Origin: an uncultured Bacilli bacterium
GTDB taxonomy: Bacteria > Bacillota_I > Bacilli_A > RF39 > UBA660
NCBI GenBank assembly: GCA_934131175.1
Contig: CAKOZD010000021.1
Location: forward strand, 1-17,425
Direction of reading: 5' to 3'
Length of the DNA stretch: 17,425 nucleotides
The position numbers were made by a program, and so were the translations under genes. The notes under the pieces were generated by a model. The model was not told where the DNA came from. It ran no database searches and was given only the letters and a program-made list of their open reading frames with translations. Below, in pieces: positions 7,240-14,142 of this stretch. Every line of letters begins with the position of its first letter. Positions within the stretch are counted from its first letter, which is position 1.

Positions 7240-8400
7240 ATGGAAGAAGACATAATGAATGATGAGAAAAATATTCTTACTATGAAATTATTACATTATT
7301 TTATTACTGATAAGAATTATAATCCTATTATTTTACAAGGTGTTGATAATGAGATTTGGCTTGAAAATTTAAATTCTGATTGTGAAGTAGTAAGAATTGT
7401 TTCAGAATATATTCATAATGATGAACAGTTTGAATTTGATACTTTTAAAACTAAGAGAATATTAAAAAAGATTAAGAAAAAAACTTTTACATTCAATTTA
7501 AATGTGTTAAGTATATTTTTAGATATGGGAGATAATATTACAGAAGATATTAATTCTGATTCTAAGTTAATGTGTGTTAATGCTAAGAGTGAGAAAGATT
7601 TAAAGAAAAATAAATTAGTAAAAGAAGTTTTTCCAGATTTAGCTGATAAGATGAAGTATTCTGAAAAAGGGGTTGATTTATTTATGAAGATTACAGGAGA
7701 TATTAATAAGCATAATAGGGAAGATGCGAAAAGATTAGATAAAGTTTTTAAGAGTAAAGTTCCTTATATTACATATTTTTTAATTGCAGTAAATGTTATT
7801 TTTTATGTTGTTCCTATGTTACTTGGTGTTGATGTTTATAATAATATAATCGAAATGTATTGCATTCATGGACCTAGTATTAGGGCTGGTCAATATTATA
7901 GACTATTAACTGGTATATTTTTACATGGTAGTATCATTCATTTATTATGTAATTGTTATTCATTATATGTTTTAGGTTCTCAAATAGAAAGTTTGTTAGG
8001 AAAGTTTAAGTATTTAGTTATTTATTTCTTTTCAGGTTTAACTGGTGCACTTCTTTCTACTATTTTGGGAGGAGACGCTGGTTCTATTGGAGCAAGTGGC
8101 GCTATATTTGGTTTAATGGGAGCACTAGTATACTTTGGATATTATTATAGAGTTTATCTTGGAAATGCTGTTAAAAGTCAAATAATTCCATTGATATTAT
8201 TAAACTTATTTGTAGGATTTATATCACCTGGTATTGATAATTTTGCTCATATAGGTGGATTAGTTGGAGGAGCAATTGTTACAATGGCTCTAGGTGTAAA
8301 AGATAAATCAAGTACTTTTGAGAAAGTTAATGGTTGGATTATTTGTGCTATATTCTTAGGATTCCTTATGTATATGGGATTAGTTATGGCAGGAAGATAG
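7240..8400 (+). CDS. Rhomboid-family intramembrane serine protease (GluP-like)
   Basis: This membrane protease should cleave substrates within or next to transmembrane helices. The catalytic dyad is visible: S286 in G-A-S-G and H337 in H-I-G-G. The H-G-x2-I-H-L-x2-N segment that supports the active site lies upstream. Six to seven helices occupy residues 165-385. Residues 1-160 form a soluble, charged N-terminal domain with a conserved-looking order of helices and strands, as in B. subtilis GluP (YqgP). The C-terminal TPR repeats of GluP are absent, so it is a shorter version. I chose ATG 7240 over an in-frame TTG at 7204 because AGGAGGG sits 6 nt before it. The TTG overlaps the -10 region, so it would lie upstream of the likely transcription start. 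The unknown gene at 8411 follows after 10 nt. Confidence 0.9.
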   Translation: MEEDIMNDEKNILTMKLLHYFITDKNYNPIILQGVDNEIWLENLNSDCEVVRIVSEYIHNDEQFEFDTFKTKRILKKIKKKTFTFNLNVLSIFLDMGDNITEDINSDSKLMCVNAKSEKDLKKNKLVKEVFPDLADKMKYSEKGVDLFMKITGDINKHNREDAKRLDKVFKSKVPYITYFLIAVNVIFYVVPMLLGVDVYNNIIEMYCIHGPSIRAGQYYRLLTGIFLHGSIIHLLCNCYSLYVLGSQIESLLGKFKYLVIYFFSGLTGALLSTILGGDAGSIGASGAIFGLMGALVYFGYYYRVYLGNAVKSQIIPLILLNLFVGFISPGIDNFAHIGGLVGGAIVTMALGVKDKSSTFEKVNGWIICAIFLGFLMYMGLVMAGR

Positions 8401-8410
8401 AGGTATTATA

Positions 8411-9670
8411 ATGATTGAGTCTAGAGAACATTTTGTAAAAGAAAGATTAGATTACATTAGAACTACAGTTAAATGTGGCGTAAAAGAGTTTGACTATAGT
8501 AAAATTTTTAAAATAGATTTATTAATCAAAGAAGAATTAGATAAAATGTATGATGCAAAGATGAGTAATCCTAAAACTAAAGATAAATATTATGTTGTAA
8601 ACAGTGGTATTTCATCAGATGAGCGTAAAGAATTAAAAAAATTGGTTTTATATTATTATGCAATTTATAATGATAATTTAGATTTACTTAAAAAATTAGT
8701 TGATGAAAATTTTAAATTTGAAGATAGTAGTGGTAATTTACATTTATATGCATTAGATAGAAATTTTACCAAATATTTTAATGAAGATGAATTAGTTTCG
8801 ATATTAAAATGTAGTGGGGCTGAATGTAAGAGTTTTTATAATAAATTAATGAATGTTGAAAGTAAAAAAATTAATTATACTAACAGAAAAGAGTTACTTG
8901 AAGAATATGAAAAACTTAGAAATAAATTATTATTTAGTAATTTAAGTAATACTGAGAGAATTTATATCAATAATAGATTAGAAGAAATACTCCCTAAAAT
9001 TAATATTGAAGTTTTTTATAAATACGATGATAGTGAAAGAGATAAAATTATGAGTGATTTTGTTTCTTTAATGAGAATTAATCCAATGATTTCTAAGAAA
9101 AAGAATCAATATATAGATGAATTTAGTTATAGAAACTTAGTAACACCTTCTAATTTAGAGATACTTGGAGTTGATACTTTACTTAATCTTAGTGATTATC
9201 AAAAAGATATGATTAATAGAAATTATGATGGAAGAGACAGTTATTCGGTTATTAGGATGAAAGAATTAATTGATAAAAATCCTGATTTTTATACAAGACT
9301 TACTTTGAATGATGAAATACTTAATAATTTAACAAATGATGAAATTATAAATCTTACTCCTGAGATGGAAGAAATATTTGAGAAAGCTGCACTTACACAT
9401 AATGTTTCTAGAATAAAAGGACTTGTAAAGAAAGAATTTTGTTTAGAAGAGAATATGGATTTTATTGATAATGATTTCTTAGAGGCTTTAAGTGATGAAG
9501 AAATTATTAAAATTTCATTAAAAGCAAGAACTAAGATTAGAGACATTTTACTTAATAAGAAAAGAATATTACATAAAGCAAATAATAATAGATATGTTCT
9601 TACTAAGAAAATTAAGGGTATCGCAGCACGTGATTTATTTATTCAAGATATTGTTAGTAAATTAAAATAA
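8411..9670 (+). CDS. Uncharacterised helical protein
   Basis: I do not recognise this 419-residue protein. It is rich in Lys, Glu, Asp, Asn and Leu, has no signal peptide or hydrophobic membrane segment, and is predicted to be largely alpha-helical and cytosolic. A segment near residues 78-95 (Y-A-I-Y-N-D-N-L-D-L-L-K-K-L-V) resembles a single ankyrin-type helix pair, too little to assign the family. Similar-sounding acidic helices (N-D-E-I-I-N-L and S-D-E-E-I-I-K-I) recur in the last third, near residues 312 and 364, hinting at a degenerate internal repeat. The start follows TAGAGGT, which overlaps the rhomboid stop codon, so it is co-transcribed and probably coupled with the protease. It ends just upstream of the ireB promoter. 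A role together with the rhomboid is possible, but only from position. Confidence 0.75.
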   Translation: MIESREHFVKERLDYIRTTVKCGVKEFDYSKIFKIDLLIKEELDKMYDAKMSNPKTKDKYYVVNSGISSDERKELKKLVLYYYAIYNDNLDLLKKLVDENFKFEDSSGNLHLYALDRNFTKYFNEDELVSILKCSGAECKSFYNKLMNVESKKINYTNRKELLEEYEKLRNKLLFSNLSNTERIYINNRLEEILPKINIEVFYKYDDSERDKIMSDFVSLMRINPMISKKKNQYIDEFSYRNLVTPSNLEILGVDTLLNLSDYQKDMINRNYDGRDSYSVIRMKELIDKNPDFYTRLTLNDEILNNLTNDEIINLTPEMEEIFEKAALTHNVSRIKGLVKKEFCLEENMDFIDNDFLEALSDEEIIKISLKARTKIRDILLNKKRILHKANNNRYVLTKKIKGIAARDLFIQDIVSKLK

Positions 9671-9680
9671 TTAGTAGTTA

Positions 9681-9709
9681 TTGTAATTAGTGATTTAAAA
9701 TGATAAAAT
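9681..9709 (+). promoter_or_regulatory. Promoter of the ireB operon
   Basis: TTGTAA (9681-9686), a 17-nt spacer and TAAAAT (9704-9709), preceded by TGA (extended -10). A leader of about 25 nt leads to the ribosome binding site GAGGTGA at 9727-9733. No terminator was seen between this and the preceding gene, so read-through is also possible. Confidence 0.65.
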
Positions 9710-9740
9710 TAAGTTAATATTATAGTGAGGTGAAATTATT

Positions 9741-9995
9741 ATGCCAGAAGAAAAAACCAATTTATTCAGTTTATCAGAAATTGATACTGAACTTACAAGA
9801 ACAATTTTAAAGGAAGTATATGATTCATTAGAAGAAAGAGGATACAATCCTACTAATCAAATAGTTGGTTATTTAATTAGTGGTGATCCTGGATATATTT
9901 CTAGTTATAAAGATGCTAGAAGTAGAATTCAAGAGATTGATAGAGCAAAGATTGTAGAAATCTTACTTAATGAATTTCAAAAGAAAAATAAGTAA
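9741..9995 (+). CDS. ireB: IreB/ReoM family regulatory protein (UPF0297)
   Basis: The 84-residue protein matches the family called IreB in Enterococcus, ReoM in Listeria and YrzL in Bacillus. It is a small cytosolic phosphoprotein that tunes cell-wall precursor synthesis by controlling ClpCP-dependent turnover of MurA and is itself phosphorylated by the PASTA kinase. The family core G-Y-N-P-x-N-Q-I-V-G-Y-L-x-S-G-D-P-x-Y-I (about residues 34-53) and the following K-D-A-R are clear. T6 lies where the phosphorylated N-terminal threonine of ReoM/IreB would be. Length is typical. It is the first gene of its operon, and its stop codon overlaps the ruvX start (TAATG). Confidence 0.93.
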   Translation: MPEEKTNLFSLSEIDTELTRTILKEVYDSLEERGYNPTNQIVGYLISGDPGYISSYKDARSRIQEIDRAKIVEILLNEFQKKNK

Positions 9996-10414
9996 TGAAG
10001 TATTTAGGACTTGATTTAGGGAGCAGGACTTTAGGTGTTGCAGTAAGTGATAAGACAGGTCTTATTGCGACTACTTATCGTACCTATAGGCATAATGAGG
10101 AATATGATAAATTACTTGATATTGTTAAAGAATTGGTTGATGAATTAGAAATAGAAGCTATCGTTTTGGGATTTCCTAAAAATATGAATAATACTATAGG
10201 ACCTAAAGGTGAACTTAGTTTAGAGTTTAAAAGTAAGCTTGAAAATATTTTATCAATACCAGTTTATTTAGAAGATGAAAGACTTACTACTGTTACTGCA
10301 AATAATGTATTAATAAGTGGTAATGTGTCTCGAAAAAACAGAAAAAAAGTTGTTGATAGTGTAGCTGCAACAATAATATTACAAGGATATTTAGATAGGA
10401 GTGGAAGAAGATGA
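9995..10414 (+). CDS. ruvX: RuvX/YqgF RNase H-fold nuclease
   Basis: This 139-residue protein of the YqgF/RuvX family (B. subtilis YrrK) has an RNase H-like fold. Family members are described as Holliday-junction resolvase-like nucleases, with pre-16S rRNA 5' maturation shown for E. coli YqgF. Visible motifs are G-L-D7-L-G-S-R-T near the N-terminus, G-F-P-K-N-M-N-N-T-x-G-P in the middle, L-E93-D-E95-R-L-T-T, and V-D121-S-x-A-A near the C-terminus. Together they supply the expected acidic active site. It overlaps ireB by one base and the DUF1292 gene by four (ATGA). There is no strong ribosome binding site of its own, so translation is probably coupled to ireB. Confidence 0.93.
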   Translation: MKYLGLDLGSRTLGVAVSDKTGLIATTYRTYRHNEEYDKLLDIVKELVDELEIEAIVLGFPKNMNNTIGPKGELSLEFKSKLENILSIPVYLEDERLTTVTANNVLISGNVSRKNRKKVVDSVAATIILQGYLDRSGRR

Positions 10415-10701
10415 AGAAGAATACTTTTTCAATGTTAGATGAGAATGGGAATGAGGTAGTATATGATGTTTTATTTACTTTTGAAAGTGAAGAAACTCAT
10501 AAAAACTATATAGTTTATACTGATAATCAAAAGGATGAGACAGGAAATATTGAGGTATATGCATCAATTTATTATCCTGATGATCCACAAAGCAGATTAG
10601 AAGCAATCAAAACAGATAAAGAGTGGAAAGTTATTGAAACTATTTTAGATACTTTACAAGAAGAAGTAAGAAATAAAGCAAATAATAATAATGAGCAATA
10701 G
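10411..10701 (+). CDS. DUF1292 protein (UPF0473, YrzB-like)
   Basis: A 96-residue acidic protein of the DUF1292 family. Conserved pieces are F-x-x-x-D-E-N-G-N-E-V near the start, a central F-x-x-x-E-T-H-K-N-Y-I-V-Y-T-D, then I-E-V-Y-A-S-x-Y and a C-terminal W-K-V-I-E-T-I-L. No function is established for the family. It accompanies ireB and ruvX in most Firmicutes, as here. Its start overlaps the ruvX stop by 4 nt. A 4-bp GC-rich hairpin with a T-run (10693-10713) sits at its end, but is too weak to call a terminator. Confidence 0.9.
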   Translation: MKKNTFSMLDENGNEVVYDVLFTFESEETHKNYIVYTDNQKDETGNIEVYASIYYPDDPQSRLEAIKTDKEWKVIETILDTLQEEVRNKANNNNEQ

Positions 10702-10725
10702 CTCTTTATTTTTTCTGGAGGTAAT

Positions 10726-11790
10726 ATGACAGTTAAAGTTAAACCTAGACCTTTACTTTTAGTTGTATTATTAGCAGTGATTTTACTTATTCTTGGTATT
10801 AGCTGGGTGTACTTAGCTAGTCCTGTTGATAAAAATGATAAAAAGGATATTGAGGTTGAGATTACAAAAGGTATTGGTGTTGTAAAAATCAGTAATATTT
10901 TAAAAGAAGAAAAATTAATTAGAAGTAAAACTTTGTTTAAAGTATATATAAAATTATATAGTAATAAAACTTTAAAAGCAGGTAATTATACTCTAAATAG
11001 AAGTATGAGTTTAAGTGAGATTGTTGAAGTGTTAGAAGAGGGTAGTAAATTTGATTCTAGTACGTTAAAACTTACTTTTAAGGAAGGGCAAAGAATTACT
11101 GATTATGCTAAAGTTATTGCTGATTCTACTAATAATAATTATGAAGATGTAATTGCTATTTTTAAAGATAAGAATTATATGAGTGAGTTAATAAATAAAT
11201 ATTGGTTTTTAACTAATGATATTTTACAAGATGGAATATATTATCCACTTGAAGGATATCTTGCTCCAGATACTTATTATTTTAAAGATAGTGATGTTTC
11301 AACAAAAGAAATAATTGAGAGAATGCTTGATGAAATGAATAAAGAATTAACTGAGTATAGAGTTAGTTTAGGAGATAGGGTTCACTATTACTTAACAATG
11401 GCTTCAATTGTTGAACTAGAAGGAAAAACATTAGAAGATAGACAAAATATAATGGGTGTTTTTAATAACAGAATTAGTGCAGGGATGCATTTAGGAAGTG
11501 ATGTTACGACTTATTATGCTTTTCAAGCTTCAATGTCAACTAAATTAACAAGTGAACAATATAATACAGCAAATCCATATAATACTAGACCAACTAGTAA
11601 AGTAGGACCTCCTATAGGACCTATATGTAATCCAGATTTGACAAGTATTCAAGCAGCAATTAATCCAATTAATAATAATTACTTATATTTTGTTGCTGAT
11701 AGTAATGGAAAGGTTTATTATTCAAGAACTAGTGATGAGCAAAATAAAGTAATTCAGGATTTAATTAGTAGTGGTAAATGGAATGGATAG
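10726..11790 (+). CDS. mltG: Endolytic murein transglycosylase MltG
   Basis: MltG is a membrane-anchored lytic transglycosylase that cuts nascent peptidoglycan strands and so limits glycan length. One transmembrane helix (about 9-31) anchors the protein. A LysM-like region covers about residues 40-105, and the catalytic YceG-like domain follows. The catalytic glutamate is E230 in A-S-I-V-E-L-E, matching E. coli E218. The family blocks V-F-N-N-R, G-S-D-V-T, P-Y-N-T and G-P-x-G-P-I-x-N-P are present. The usual G-x-H-x-F-S-x-T-x-x-E-H near the end reads G328-K-V330-Y-Y-S-R-T-S-D-E-Q339, so both histidines are replaced. CTGGAGG precedes the ATG. It is homologous in position to B. subtilis yrrL. 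Confidence 0.93.
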   Translation: MTVKVKPRPLLLVVLLAVILLILGISWVYLASPVDKNDKKDIEVEITKGIGVVKISNILKEEKLIRSKTLFKVYIKLYSNKTLKAGNYTLNRSMSLSEIVEVLEEGSKFDSSTLKLTFKEGQRITDYAKVIADSTNNNYEDVIAIFKDKNYMSELINKYWFLTNDILQDGIYYPLEGYLAPDTYYFKDSDVSTKEIIERMLDEMNKELTEYRVSLGDRVHYYLTMASIVELEGKTLEDRQNIMGVFNNRISAGMHLGSDVTTYYAFQASMSTKLTSEQYNTANPYNTRPTSKVGPPIGPICNPDLTSIQAAINPINNNYLYFVADSNGKVYYSRTSDEQNKVIQDLISSGKWNG

Positions 11791-11793
11791 GAA

Positions 11794-12387
11794 ATGGTGA
11801 AAATGAAAGAGGAAATTGAATCGATAAAAAAATATGCAACTGTAAATAATGTTCCTATTATGCAAGATTCTGGAATAAATTATTTGACAAATTATATAAA
11901 AAAACATAATATAAAACATATTTTAGAGATTGGTACTGCAATAGGTTATTCTGCTATTATGATGTGTTTAGTAAGAGACGATATTGTAGTAACAACAATA
12001 GAAAGAGATGAAAAAAGATATCTAGAAGCTATTAAAAATGTAAAAAAGTTTAAATTAGAAGATAGAATTAATTTAATTTATAAAGATGCTTTAGAAGTCA
12101 ATTTAAATGAAAAATATGATCTTATATTTATAGATGCCGCTAAGGCTCAAAATACTAATTTTTTTGAAAGATTTGAAAGAAATTTATGTGATGGTGGAAC
12201 AATTATTACTGATAATATGAATTTTCATGGATTAGTATTTAAAGATGAGAGTGAGATTGAGAGTAGAAATCTTCGTCAGTTAGTAAGAAAAGTTAAGGAT
12301 TATAAAGTTTTTCTTTTAGAAAATAAAAATTATGAGACTGAGTTTTTAGATGTTGGTGATGGAATAGCTATAAGTGTAAGAAAATAG
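11794..12387 (+). CDS. trmR: tRNA 5-hydroxyuridine methyltransferase TrmR
   Basis: This class I SAM-dependent O-methyltransferase corresponds to B. subtilis TrmR (YrrM), which methylates 5-hydroxyuridine at tRNA wobble position 34 to 5-methoxyuridine. Motif I, L-E45-I-G-T-A-I-G-Y-S-A, binds SAM. E70 in T-I-E-R-D, D114 in F-I-D-A-A-K and D140-N141 in T-D-N complete the cofactor and metal site of the COMT-like fold. The 197-residue length is close to the Bacillus protein. The start is uncertain: ATG 11794 lies 3 nt after the mltG stop with little spacing to GGATAGGA, while ATG 11803 has better spacing. The partner hydroxylation genes trhP1 and trhP2 are 1.8 kb downstream, separated by two cell-envelope genes and a terminator. 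Confidence 0.88.
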   Translation: MVKMKEEIESIKKYATVNNVPIMQDSGINYLTNYIKKHNIKHILEIGTAIGYSAIMMCLVRDDIVVTTIERDEKRYLEAIKNVKKFKLEDRINLIYKDALEVNLNEKYDLIFIDAAKAQNTNFFERFERNLCDGGTIITDNMNFHGLVFKDESEIESRNLRQLVRKVKDYKVFLLENKNYETEFLDVGDGIAISVRK

Positions 12388-12402
12388 TTTGGAGGCGATT
12401 TT

Positions 12403-13266
12403 ATGCGCTTGGCACAAATACTTGAATGTAATGATACTTTAGGAACTTGTTGTAATGATTATGCATTGGTGTCTCTTCTAGATACCGTAAGAAAAATGCT
12501 TAATTTATTTCAGATAATAATTCCCATTATTCTTATTGTTATGTGTTCCTATCAACTTATTAAAATGGTTATTAATCCAGAAGAGAAGAAATTAACTAAA
12601 GGATTATATAATAAGTTTTTTGCAGCAATTATTGTGTTTTTTATACCAACTATTTTAAATACAGTATTAAGTATGATGCCACAGACTTTTAGTGTTACTG
12701 CATGTTGGCAACAGGCTAAGATATCAGCAGAAGTTTTAAGAACTTTAAATAATAAATATATTCCAATAAATGGAGAAGAAACTACATCTCCAATACTTAC
12801 AGATTCTAGTTTGTATGAGAAAGGAAATCCTAAGAGTGATAGTTCTGGAAGTGGTACTTCAACAGGTTCTGGTCAAGGTAGTGCTAAGGGAAAAGCAATT
12901 GTTTCTTATGCTAGTCAATTTGTTGGTAAACCATATGTTTGGGGTGGTACTTGGAATGGTGAACTTCCATATACGGGAACAGATTGTAGTGGTTTTGTTC
13001 AAGGAGTTTTTAAACATAATGGAATAAATCTTACAAGAACTACATATACTCAGTGGGCCGATAAGAGTTCATATACATTGGTATCTGGAGAAATAAAAGC
13101 CGGAGACTTAGTTATGTATGATGGTCATGTTGGAATTCTAACAGGAAATGGTAATGAACTTATTCATGCTAAGGGAACAAACTATGGAGTAGTTAGAGAT
13201 TCTGATTATAAAAAATGTTCATCTCATGCAATTCTTGGAATTATGAGAATAAATGGTGTTAATTAG
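12403..13266 (+). CDS. NlpC/P60 peptidase fused to a two-helix membrane domain
   Basis: The C-terminal half (about 163-287) is an NlpC/P60 cysteine peptidase, expected to cut peptide bonds in peptidoglycan stem peptides. The triad is C195 (T-D-C-S-G-F), H242 (D-G-H-V-G) and H255 (I-H-A-K). A Ser/Gly-rich flexible linker (about 139-160) joins it to an N-terminal domain with two helices (about 33-57 and 69-92). The short cytosolic loop between them is rich in Lys and Glu. That unit resembles TrbC/VirB2-type pilin-like subunits (…I-I-P-I-I-L…F-F-I-P-T-I-L-N). By the positive-inside rule both ends face outward, placing the peptidase outside the membrane. C9, C16, C17 and C101 would be external and could pair. 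There is no cleavable signal peptide. GGAGGCG precedes the ATG. This gene and the next are inserted between trmR and trhP1. Confidence 0.87.
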   Translation: MRLAQILECNDTLGTCCNDYALVSLLDTVRKMLNLFQIIIPIILIVMCSYQLIKMVINPEEKKLTKGLYNKFFAAIIVFFIPTILNTVLSMMPQTFSVTACWQQAKISAEVLRTLNNKYIPINGEETTSPILTDSSLYEKGNPKSDSSGSGTSTGSGQGSAKGKAIVSYASQFVGKPYVWGGTWNGELPYTGTDCSGFVQGVFKHNGINLTRTTYTQWADKSSYTLVSGEIKAGDLVMYDGHVGILTGNGNELIHAKGTNYGVVRDSDYKKCSSHAILGIMRINGVN

Positions 13267-13274
13267 GAGGAAGT

Positions 13275-14042
13275 ATGGTTAATAGAAGAAGAAACCAGTC
13301 CTCTTTTATGAATAGAATAAGAAGATTGGATAGTAATAGTAAAAAAACATTAATTATTGCTGGTAGTGTGTTTTTAATAATCTTTATAATTACTTTTGCT
13401 CTTATATCAAGAGGTGGAGATAATTATAAAAAAATAAAAATAGATAAAAATAAATTTATTATATATACAAAGTATCAAACAAAAAAAGGAAATTATGTTC
13501 AATATATTCCATTTGTAAATATAAAGTCTTCTACTGTAGATTTAGTAAATCAGGATATAGATTTATTTATGGAGGACTTTAAAGACCAAGATAATTGTGT
13601 TATTTCTTATCAATATAATATTAGTGGTATAGTCATGTCTGTTCTTTTAAAAGCAGTTGATTATAATACTGAGTATGCTCCTAGAGTTTATTTTAGAAGT
13701 TATAATATTAATTTAAGTAATCAAGAAGTAATTAATAATGATTCGCTACTTGCATTATTTAATACAGATTATGCAAATGTTAGTGGAATTATAGAGAATA
13801 GATTTAAATATTATTATCAAGATATTGTAAATAATGAATATTATGCAAGTGATGAGTGTGATTATAATTGCTTTTTAAAGTATAGAGAGGTAGATGACTA
13901 TCTTGAAAATGTTTCTTACTATGTAGAAAATGGTGATTTGTATGCATATAAACCATTTGTATTCTATTCAATATATGGAGAAGAAAATTATTTTACAGAT
14001 GATAGTTTTAAAATTTTAGTAGCAGAATCTGAGAAAAAGTAA
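13275..14042 (+). CDS. Single-pass membrane protein with extracellular domain (possibly DUF4163/DUF3298-like)
   Basis: This 255-residue protein has a basic N-terminus (R4-R-R, R15-R-R-L etc.), one transmembrane helix at about 25-45 and an external domain of some 205 residues. Its order of segments resembles the DUF4163/DUF3298 domains found in PdaC and RsiV-type extracytoplasmic proteins. That order is I-S-Y-Q-Y-N-I, I-V-M-S-V-L-L, Y-F-R-S-Y-N-I-N-L then an N-D-S-L-L-A-L-F 'dlf'-like piece. I cannot confirm this without a profile search, and I see no catalytic motif. Two cysteines (C-D-Y-N-C, near 194-198) could form a disulfide. Its ribosome binding site TAGGAGG overlaps the NlpC/P60 stop codon, so the two are co-expressed, suggesting a shared role at the wall. 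A terminator follows. Confidence 0.7.
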   Translation: MVNRRRNQSSFMNRIRRLDSNSKKTLIIAGSVFLIIFIITFALISRGGDNYKKIKIDKNKFIIYTKYQTKKGNYVQYIPFVNIKSSTVDLVNQDIDLFMEDFKDQDNCVISYQYNISGIVMSVLLKAVDYNTEYAPRVYFRSYNINLSNQEVINNDSLLALFNTDYANVSGIIENRFKYYYQDIVNNEYYASDECDYNCFLKYREVDDYLENVSYYVENGDLYAYKPFVFYSIYGEENYFTDDSFKILVAESEKK

Positions 14043-14070
14043 AATGATTAAATAAAACATGTTTAAAAAT

Positions 14071-14102
14071 AAGTGTTGGGTATGAATCTAATGCTTTTTT
14101 TA
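14071..14102 (+). terminator. Rho-independent terminator of the ireB-trmR operon
   Basis: A 10-11 bp stem (14071-14081 with 14086-14096, four G-T wobbles), a 4-nt ATGA loop and a run of T residues to 14101. It separates the ireB-to-membrane-protein operon from trhP1. Confidence 0.7.
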
Positions 14103-14116
14103 TTTTATTATTTTTG

Positions 14117-14125
14117 TGTTATAAT
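14117..14125 (+). promoter_or_regulatory. Extended -10 promoter of the trhP1-trhP2 operon
   Basis: TATAAT at 14120-14125 preceded by TGT (14117-14119). The -35 position falls in the terminator T-run and does not match consensus, so the TG motif would carry the promoter. The start point near 14132 gives a very short leader, with GAGGTG (14132-14137) as ribosome binding site. Confidence 0.55.
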
Positions 14126-14142
14126 ACTTTCGAGGTGTTTAA

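Noticed and set aside
9289..9546. 85-codon minus-strand ORF within the 8411-9670 gene
   Set aside because: Antisense shadow rich in Ser/Ile/Phe, with no ribosome binding site and no family signature.
9995..10414. Possible use of genetic code 4 (TGA read as tryptophan), suggested by the very low GC
   Set aside because: Tryptophan is encoded by TGG throughout, and ruvX ends at a TGA at its normal family length in an ATGA overlap with the next gene.
10693..10713. GAGC/GCTC hairpin with T-run between the DUF1292 gene and mltG
   Set aside because: Only a 4-bp stem inside a tightly spaced operon; too weak to call a terminator.
12403..12700. Conjugative element, suggested by the pilin-like helices of the NlpC/P60 protein
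   Set aside because: No relaxase, coupling ATPase, VirB4, integrase or att site is in the window, and the flanking genes are conserved chromosomal genes.
12770..13027. 85-codon plus-strand ORF inside the NlpC/P60 gene
   Set aside because: It lies in another frame of a clear peptidase gene with an intact catalytic triad, has no ribosome binding site, and its translation is low-complexity Val/Leu.
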